This document shows, in pieces, positions 58,274-64,000 of a stretch of 64,000 nt of DNA (the stretch's first letter is position 1; every line of letters begins with the position of its first letter). The DNA is from Terasakiella sp033100395. GTDB taxonomy: Bacteria; Pseudomonadota; Alphaproteobacteria; Rhodospirillales; Terasakiellaceae. Made by a program: the position numbers and the translations under genes. The stretch lies in assembly GCF_033100395.1 (NCBI RefSeq), contig NZ_JAWLVJ010000006.1, positions 62,001 through 126,000 of the forward strand, read 5' to 3'. Under the pieces are notes generated by a model. The model was not told where the DNA came from and searched no databases. It saw only the letters and a list, made by a program, of their open reading frames with translations.

Positions 58274-59989
58274 TTAACCTTTCTGCTGTTCTGGTGTGTC
58301 AGCGCGGAAGGTTTCCTGGCGAATGACCGCATAGCCATCCTGACGCGCACGGCGGATCACGCCTGCGATCTTGTCAAAGTCCGCCCCCACACGCCAAAGG
58401 GCCACTTCGCCTAGGCGCAGGCTGGCTTCCAGTGTTTCCGGCACGGCTTCGGTCACATCCATCGCCAGCAGTTCTTCGCGCGCACTCAGATTATGGGCAC
58501 GTGACAGGATATCAATCCCGGGGTGGCTGGCGTGGAGGATTTCAACGATCTTTTTGGCCTGTTTGGTATCGCCCAGACTGATCACCACCACCGTGTCACA
58601 ATCAACCCCAAGCGATTGCAGAAAGTCCGGGCGCGTCACATCACCATAGACCACGTGATATCCATTGGCACGGGCCTGTGATACCACCTTGGGGGCAAAT
58701 TCCACGGCCACATAGGGGATATCCATTTCCTGCATCATATGGGCGATGGATTGACCAAACCGCCCGAACCCTGCGATCAGGGCCTTTGGCTTTTCGTGGT
58801 TGTCTTCATCCAGTCCCAGATCGGTATAGGTTTCCTCGGCAGGCACGCGTTTGATGATGACATTGCCAAGTTTTTCCCAAAAAGGTGCAATCACCATGGT
58901 CAGGGCCACAAAGACCAGCAATCCCTGGAAAGTTTCCTGATCAATCAGACCACTGACCAGCATGACGCCAAATAGTACGAACCCAAATTCCCCGCATTGT
59001 GAGAGCAGGAAAGAAATGCGCAAAGAATCCCGCGTATTATAGCGCCAGATGAGCGCGAGGACGAAAAGCACGATCCCTTTTAACAGAAACAGCAAGACAA
59101 GGTTGCCGACGATCTGCCCAAAGTCTTTCATCAGGATGGCGAAATCCAGTGTCATGCCGATGGACATGAAAAACAGTCCGAGCAAGTATCCTTTAAAAGG
59201 CCGCACGTCCGCTTCAATCTGATGGCGGTATTCGGAATCTGAAAGAGTCAGCCCCACCAGAAACGCGCCCAGTGCCATGGATAGGTGATTGAATTCCATA
59301 ATCAGCGCAGCGGTCAAAACCGCAAGGACGGCCGCTGCGCCAAAGATATCCTGGTTGCGCGTACTTGCCACAAAACCGATGACAGGAATGATGATATATT
59401 TGGTGCCAAGCACAATCCCGATGATGGAAAGCGTTGCCCAAACGGCATGCGGGGTTGCAACGTCACTGCTTTCTGACAGTAGCGGGACAGCCGCCAATAA
59501 AGGAACCACGGCAATATCCTGCATCAACAGGATGGAAAAGACACCGCGTCCTGCATGGGTTTGCAGTTCCCCCTTTTCACTGAGGATTTGCAGGACAATG
59601 GCTGTGGAAGACAGCGCAATCCCGGCCCCCAGCAGGATGGCGGCCTCGAACGGTTGTCCGCGCCAGTAACTAAGTGCGCCGACAAGGGCGGCGGTGACCA
59701 GAATTTGCAGGCTGCCAAGACCAAACACATTGCTGCGCATGTCCCAGAGTTTACGTGGCTGCAGTTCCAGTCCGATGATAAACAGCAGGAAAACAACGCC
59801 GAATTCGCTGAAATGACGCAGGGCTTCAACCTCGGTCGCAATGCCAAACCCCCAAGGCCCGACAACAGCGCCAGCGGCCAGATACCCTAAAACGGTGCCA
59901 AGGCCCAGTCGCTTGAAGAGGGGGACAGCAATGACTGCCGCGCCCATCAGGAGGACAACAGCTAAAAGCAAATTATGATCGTCTGCCAT
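58274..59989 (-). CDS. Kef-type monovalent cation:proton antiporter (CPA2) with TrkA-N domain
   Basis: The 571 residues begin with about 12 to 13 membrane helices (FLLFIIGLELQPRKLW, with the conserved acidic pore residues further on). A cytosolic RCK/TrkA-N domain (IAGFGRFGQSIAHMMQ, Rossmann) follows from about 375. KefB/KefC proteins export potassium in exchange for protons under electrophile stress; the family includes many others, so the exact ion is uncertain. A KefF/KefG partner is not adjacent. It lies directly upstream of the hybrid kinase on the same strand. Confidence 0.9.
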   Translation of the reverse strand: MADDHNLLLAVVLLMGAAVIAVPLFKRLGLGTVLGYLAAGAVVGPWGFGIATEVEALRHFSEFGVVFLLFIIGLELQPRKLWDMRSNVFGLGSLQILVTAALVGALSYWRGQPFEAAILLGAGIALSSTAIVLQILSEKGELQTHAGRGVFSILLMQDIAVVPLLAAVPLLSESSDVATPHAVWATLSIIGIVLGTKYIIIPVIGFVASTRNQDIFGAAAVLAVLTAALIMEFNHLSMALGAFLVGLTLSDSEYRHQIEADVRPFKGYLLGLFFMSIGMTLDFAILMKDFGQIVGNLVLLFLLKGIVLFVLALIWRYNTRDSLRISFLLSQCGEFGFVLFGVMLVSGLIDQETFQGLLVFVALTMVIAPFWEKLGNVIIKRVPAEETYTDLGLDEDNHEKPKALIAGFGRFGQSIAHMMQEMDIPYVAVEFAPKVVSQARANGYHVVYGDVTRPDFLQSLGVDCDTVVVISLGDTKQAKKIVEILHASHPGIDILSRAHNLSAREELLAMDVTEAVPETLEASLRLGEVALWRVGADFDKIAGVIRRARQDGYAVIRQETFRADTPEQQKG

Positions 59990-60350
59990 GTATCACCCTC
60001 CTATCGACGTTTAATTGAAGATAGTTTTAATTTAATTCCAGAATATGCCCAAGCCTTTTATCTGAATGTATAAATAATTTTATTTCCGATTGGGAAAGGG
60101 AAGGTCAATCCAAAAGTCACTGCAATGGTCTTTAACTTGTGCTATTCACACCCAAGAAACTATTGAATTCTGAATTGAGTATTATCTCTTTGTAAAGAGA
60201 TATCGTTTATAACATGTTTTAAGCATTTTATGGATTAAATAAAAACAACAAAAACATCTTTTGGTTTTATTTTTATGTAGGTACAGTCTATATGACTCCT
60301 GAAAGATGGATGCCCCGCTCGGGATTTGAATATGAGGATAGAGGAATTAC
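59990..60350. other. Gene-free divergent spacer between the antiporter and the LuxP-like gene
   Basis: No open frame is credible in these 361 AT-rich bases, which should hold both divergent promoters. TATCTCTTT-GT-AAAGAGATA (60183-60202) is a perfect dyad with 9-base arms and a candidate operator. An imperfect AAATAAAAAC/GGTTTTATTT repeat lies near 60235-60275. A good GAGGAATTAC ribosome binding site precedes the LuxP-like start. Confidence 0.5.
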
Positions 60351-61514
60351 ATGTTGTACGCGAATAGGGTTGCCTGTTTTTTAGCGGCCTTGCTTTTATG
60401 GGCACAGACATCGGTGGCGGAAACTGATCTGTCGAATTACTGGTCTTATAGCGAATTTCTCGATAACGCGCCTGCGCAGCGCGAAATTTCCCAGAGCTTT
60501 TCTGAGCGTGTGCGCGCCATGGCAGATGTCACAGGGGGTGTGATTACAAAACCCGTTAAAATCGCGGTTGTTTACCCCGGGATTCAGGCCAGTGATTATT
60601 GGCGCAGAAGTGTATCTTCCTTTGAAGCACGCCTTCGGGAGCAGAAAACGCCTTATGTGATCTATCCTTATTTCACCAAACCTGCGCGCGAAATTCGCCT
60701 GCAGGAAAAAATGATTGCAGAGGCGTTGAAAGAAGATCCGGATTATTTGATTTTTACGCTGGATGCTCTGCGTCACGAAAATACCATTCAGAAACTGGTT
60801 AAACAGGGGCGCCCGAAAGTTATTATTCAGAATTCAACCCGTCCCATCAAAAAATGGCAGGATCAGCCGTTTCTCTATGTTGGATTTGACCATGCGGTTG
60901 GTAGCGAGATGCTGGCCGAAAAATTCATGAAGACGTTTGGCAAAGGAACAGACTACGCTCTGTTTTACGGCTCGCGCGGTCTGGTGAGTGCGGCACGTGG
61001 GGATACCTTCATGAACCGGGTAGATGCGATGCACGGATCAAAAGTGACGGCTTCTTATTATCTGGATTTTGACCGGGAACGTTCCCGCAAAGCAGCGCTT
61101 CATCTGATCAAACGTAACAAGATGCCCAAGTTCATCTACGCCTGTTCAACCGACATCGCCCTTGGGGTAATTGATGCGGCCAAGGAGATGAATATGCTGG
61201 ATAAAATCTCCGTCAACGGCTGGGGCGGCGGCGGCGATGAGCTGGAAGCCCTGAGCGTAGGCGAGTTGGACTTCACCGTCATGCGCATGAACGACGACAA
61301 CGGCGTCGCCATGGCCGAAGCGATTTACCTGGACCAGACGGGGCGTCGTGGAGAGGTTCCGCAAATCTATTCCGGTGATATCGTGCTGGTCGATAAATCA
61401 AATACCAAGGCCGAAATCGAAGCCCTGCGCAAACGCGCGTTCAGATATTCCAGCCAATGGCAGAGTTCTGTGGATGATGTGCTGAGATCAGATGAGTCAG
61501 ACCAGAAGTCGTAA
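60351..61514 (+). CDS. LuxP-like periplasmic AI-2-binding protein
   Basis: This 387-residue protein has a signal peptide (cleavage after about AQTSVA). The sequence closely resembles Vibrio LuxP, with the same opening after the signal (YWSYSEFL) and matching segments across the protein. All AI-2 contacts that I recall for LuxP (Q77, S79, W82, N159, R215, S265, T266, D267, W289, R310) have counterparts: Q79, S81, W84, N161, R216, S266, T267, D268, W291, R312. It should therefore bind borated autoinducer-2 in the periplasm. No luxQ is beside it and no luxS is in the window. Confidence 0.85.
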   Translation: MLYANRVACFLAALLLWAQTSVAETDLSNYWSYSEFLDNAPAQREISQSFSERVRAMADVTGGVITKPVKIAVVYPGIQASDYWRRSVSSFEARLREQKTPYVIYPYFTKPAREIRLQEKMIAEALKEDPDYLIFTLDALRHENTIQKLVKQGRPKVIIQNSTRPIKKWQDQPFLYVGFDHAVGSEMLAEKFMKTFGKGTDYALFYGSRGLVSAARGDTFMNRVDAMHGSKVTASYYLDFDRERSRKAALHLIKRNKMPKFIYACSTDIALGVIDAAKEMNMLDKISVNGWGGGGDELEALSVGELDFTVMRMNDDNGVAMAEAIYLDQTGRRGEVPQIYSGDIVLVDKSNTKAEIEALRKRAFRYSSQWQSSVDDVLRSDESDQKS

Positions 61515-61520
61515 GGAAGG

Positions 61521-62210
61521 TTAATTCTTCACGTCATGTCTTAGACGATAAAGGGTTGCACCACAATTTTTGCACCCTTGTTTGGACAGAGCATTAATTA
61601 AACTGGATACTGTTTTTTCTGCTTTTCTTTTGGTGTAGGGGTATAGGGTCCCAGAATGCACTTTCTCTTTTCCTATGCCATTTGAATCTGACCAGTTTAA
61701 CGGATCACTGAAATCTTTGTTAAAGACAATTGTGTGTAAAGTCTCTCTGCCCTTTTTGCAGATTGATCGACTGGGGCACCAGACAAATTGCAGGAAATCG
61801 CCCGCTTTAATTTGCTGCAACATGTCAGAAAGTGCTTTTTTATAAAGAGTAGCTTCTTTGAAATTTGCCATGACCACTTGGTCGATTTGTTGAAAAGAGT
61901 TTCCAAGGCCAGACCATTGATAGGTGTTGCGTCCGATAGAGGTGTCATTCCGGGGCATGTAAATCGCCTTCCCGTCGCTTGCTTTGATCCCTGCTTTTCG
62001 GGCGACATGGGCGAGTTTTAATTGAAGGTAGCTTTTACACTGCCCGCCATGTTGTCCACTCTCGCTTTGAATTTCGGATAGATAAAGAGAAATCAGTTTT
62101 TCCTGTACGTTGACAGTACTGGTATTCGTTTCCGCATAGGCGGGAGAGATTACAAGAAACCAGCTTAGGATAAAGATTAGGAAAAATATTGGTTTGGTCA
62201 TCGTGGTCAT
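61521..62210 (-). CDS. Secreted CHAP-like cysteine hydrolase, unknown
   Basis: This 229-residue protein has a signal peptide (TKPIFFLIFILSWFLVISPAYA); a second ATG at 62201 is possible. GGQCKSYLQL contains a likely nucleophile C58, GDFLQFVWC is at 137-145, and LHTIVFNKD carries H159, the order and spacing of CHAP/NlpC-type amidases that cut peptidoglycan. Several further cysteines could form disulfides (C145, C151, and a C-terminal CKNC). The match is by pattern only. It converges with the LuxP-like gene, six bases away. Confidence 0.65.
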   Translation of the reverse strand: MTTMTKPIFFLIFILSWFLVISPAYAETNTSTVNVQEKLISLYLSEIQSESGQHGGQCKSYLQLKLAHVARKAGIKASDGKAIYMPRNDTSIGRNTYQWSGLGNSFQQIDQVVMANFKEATLYKKALSDMLQQIKAGDFLQFVWCPSRSICKKGRETLHTIVFNKDFSDPLNWSDSNGIGKEKVHSGTLYPYTKRKAEKTVSSLINALSKQGCKNCGATLYRLRHDVKN

Positions 62211-62272
62211 TCATTTCATTTGAGAGGGAAGACAAAAAAGGGCTGACCGAAGCCAACCCCTTTTGCATTCTT

Positions 62273-63826
62273 TTATTCCCACTCAATCGTCCCAGGAGGC
62301 TTGCTTGTGCAGTCATAAACGACGCGGTTGATGCCGCGGACTTCGTTGATGATGCGGTTGGAGACGCGGGCGAGGAATTCGTGGTCGAAGTGGTAGTAGT
62401 CAGCTGTCATGCCGTCTGTGGATGTCACAGCGCGAAGCGCACAAACGAAATCATAGGTGCGGGCATCGCCCATCACGCCGACGGTACGCACCGGGAGCAG
62501 AACCGCGAAGGCCTGCCAGATGGCATCATAAAGGCCAGCGTTGCGGATTTCTTCCAGATAGATGGCATCCGCTTTTCTGAGGATATCACAGAGTTCACGC
62601 GACAGGGGCTGACCCGGGATGCGGATGGCGAGACCTGGGCCGGGGAAGGGGTGACGGCCGACGAATTTTTCGGGCAGGCCGAGTTCTTTACCCAGTTCAC
62701 GCACTTCGTCTTTAAACAGTTCACGAAGCGGTTCAACCAGTTCCATATCCATACGTTCCGGCAGGCCACCTACGTTATGGTGAGATTTGATGGTGACAGA
62801 TGGGCCACCAACGAAGGATACGGATTCAATTACATCCGGATAAAGCGTTCCTTGTGCAAGGAAGTCAGCGCCACCTGCATCTTTGGCTTCTTTCTCAAAC
62901 ACATCGATGAACAGGCCACCGATGGTTTTGCGTTTTTTCTCTGGGTCATATTCATCACCCAATGCATCAAAGAACAGGTCTGATGCGTCATTGTGGATGA
63001 GTTTGATGTTGTAGTGGTCACGGAACAGGGTCACAACCTCTTCCGCTTCGCCCATACGCATGAAGCCGGTGTCAACGAATACACATGTCAGCTGATCCCC
63101 AATGGCTTCGTGCAGCAGGACGGCAACAACCGAGCTGTCCACACCGCCGGAAAGACCGCAGATGACTTTCTTGTCGCCAACTTGTTTGCGAATGGCGGCA
63201 ATCGCTTGTTCTTTAAAGGCCGCCATGGTCCAGTCACCAGAACAGCCGCAGACCGCATGGGTGAAGTTTTCAATCAATTGTGCACCGTGCGGTGTGTGGA
63301 CCACTTCGGGGTGGAACTGCACGGCGTAGAATTGCTTTTCTTCGTTGGCGACGGCAGCGTAAGGCGCGCCTTCGGATGTGGCAACAACCTTGAAGCCCGG
63401 GGCCAGTTCGGAAACGCGGTCACCGTGGCTCATCCAGACTTGTTCTTTGGCACCCTTTTCCCAGACGCCTTTAAAGATGGCGCATTCTTCATTTACATCG
63501 ACAAAGGCACGGCCGAATTCGTGGTGATCAGATGTTTCAACCAGGCCACCCAGCTGTTGCATCATGGTTTGCTGACCATAGCAGATGCCCAGAACCGGAA
63601 TGCCCATCTCAAATACTTTTTTCGGTGCACGTGGTGATTCTTCCCAGGTTACGGAAGCCGGGCCACCGGACAGGATAATGCCTTTGGGGGCATATTCATC
63701 CAGCAGTTCGTCCGTTACCAGATTGAAGGGGTGAATTTCAGAATAAACACCGCTTTCACGAACACGTCGTGCGATCAGTTGAGTTACCTGAGATCCGAAG
63801 TCGATAATAAGAATGCGATCGGTCAT
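62273..63826 (-). CDS. guaA: GMP synthase (glutamine-hydrolysing)
   Basis: Starting at 63826 (MTDRILIIDFGSQVTQLIARRV) gives 517 residues, the usual length; the longer frame from 63871 lacks a family match. The class I glutaminase domain has PVLGICYGQQTM with the catalytic cysteine near residue 83. The ATP-pyrophosphatase domain has CGLSGGVDSSV near 227, and the C-terminus contains the dimerisation domain ending in TSKPPGTIEWE. It converts XMP to GMP in purine synthesis. Confidence 0.97.
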   Translation of the reverse strand: MTDRILIIDFGSQVTQLIARRVRESGVYSEIHPFNLVTDELLDEYAPKGIILSGGPASVTWEESPRAPKKVFEMGIPVLGICYGQQTMMQQLGGLVETSDHHEFGRAFVDVNEECAIFKGVWEKGAKEQVWMSHGDRVSELAPGFKVVATSEGAPYAAVANEEKQFYAVQFHPEVVHTPHGAQLIENFTHAVCGCSGDWTMAAFKEQAIAAIRKQVGDKKVICGLSGGVDSSVVAVLLHEAIGDQLTCVFVDTGFMRMGEAEEVVTLFRDHYNIKLIHNDASDLFFDALGDEYDPEKKRKTIGGLFIDVFEKEAKDAGGADFLAQGTLYPDVIESVSFVGGPSVTIKSHHNVGGLPERMDMELVEPLRELFKDEVRELGKELGLPEKFVGRHPFPGPGLAIRIPGQPLSRELCDILRKADAIYLEEIRNAGLYDAIWQAFAVLLPVRTVGVMGDARTYDFVCALRAVTSTDGMTADYYHFDHEFLARVSNRIINEVRGINRVVYDCTSKPPGTIEWE

Positions 63827-63892
63827 GGGCCACCAATAATGTCTGTAGAAAGTGGCCGCAACATACATCAAGCCATCACGGTGGACAATAGG

Positions 63893-64000
63893 CTAGAACT
63901 GGAAAAGTGTGCTTAAAACAAGGATTGCGCCCATGCTCAGGGCGGTGAAGGTGCCGTACATTCCATAAATGCGCCATTTGATCACAGATTTGATCAATCC
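63893..64000 (-). CDS. C-terminal end of a small membrane protein (cut by window edge)
   Basis: The minus strand is open from the window edge to a TAG at 63895-63893, coding for 35 residues ending SMGAILVLSTLFQF. They include one hydrophobic helix. The rest of the gene is outside the window. I cannot name it. Confidence 0.5.
   Translation of the reverse strand, partial: GLIKSVIKWRIYGMYGTFTALSMGAILVLSTLFQF

Noticed and set aside
1..64000. CRISPR arrays, insertion sequences or prophage genes
   Set aside because: No regularly spaced repeats, transposase, integrase or phage structural genes were seen.

Overview
The window looks like chromosomal DNA of a marine, motile, facultatively denitrifying alphaproteobacterium of the Rhodospirillales type. 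This is an inference from gene content: a cNOR operon, several TRAP transporters, a hydrophobic-core LPS-type glycosyltransferase cluster, FliN, chemoreceptors, short NAD-glutamate dehydrogenase and split GlyQ/GlyS. No rRNA, tRNA, CRISPR array, prophage or insertion sequence was recognised. The two ends cut through norD (left) and a small membrane-protein gene (right).

Layout. 0-3.6 kb: norCBQD nitric oxide reductase operon on the minus strand, with an FNR/NNR-type box upstream and a terminator between norB and norQ. 3.7-5.2 kb: an unknown membrane-anchored protein and a higBA toxin-antitoxin pair with two 17-bp operators. 5.2-9.8 kb (minus): a TRAP transporter (DctP-DctQ-DctM) with a universal stress protein, a small protein and a winged-helix regulator. 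9.9-15.9 kb (plus, divergent): pxpB-pxpC-pxpA-gdh, a complete route from 5-oxoproline through glutamate to 2-oxoglutarate. 16.0-20.6 kb: a chemoreceptor followed by three paralogous family-3 periplasmic binding proteins without any ABC permease. 20.7-25.6 kb: a LysR regulator, a D-glutamate-cyclase-family (DUF1445) protein and a second TRAP transporter. 25.7-27.6 kb: a dCACHE chemoreceptor. Taken together, 5-25 kb reads as a glutamate/5-oxoproline uptake, sensing and catabolism region.

27.8-32.5 kb (minus): 2-oxoacid:ferredoxin oxidoreductase KorB and KorA plus a GltD-like iron-sulfur flavoprotein. 32.9-34.5 kb (minus): a visibly AT-rich three-gene cassette encoding a TIR-domain membrane protein, a PD-(D/E)xK-like protein and a coiled-coil membrane protein. 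This is the best candidate here for an undescribed, possibly anti-phage, system. 34.6-47.1 kb: housekeeping genes, namely polyprenyl diphosphate synthase, a tRNA-type N6-methyltransferase, glyQS, pyruvate phosphate dikinase, a MeaB GTPase, a FecR-domain protein and a Na+-dependent NSS transporter. A REP-like inverted-repeat element lies at 47.2 kb.

47.3-55.8 kb: a YgfZ-type protein, four glycosyltransferases, asparagine synthase, a dihydroorotase-family enzyme with an altered metal-binding motif, and a cyclic-nucleotide-binding protein. 55.9-64 kb: an orphan fliN, a hybrid histidine kinase, a Kef-type antiporter, a LuxP-like AI-2-binding protein that keeps every recalled ligand contact, a secreted CHAP-like cysteine hydrolase and guaA.
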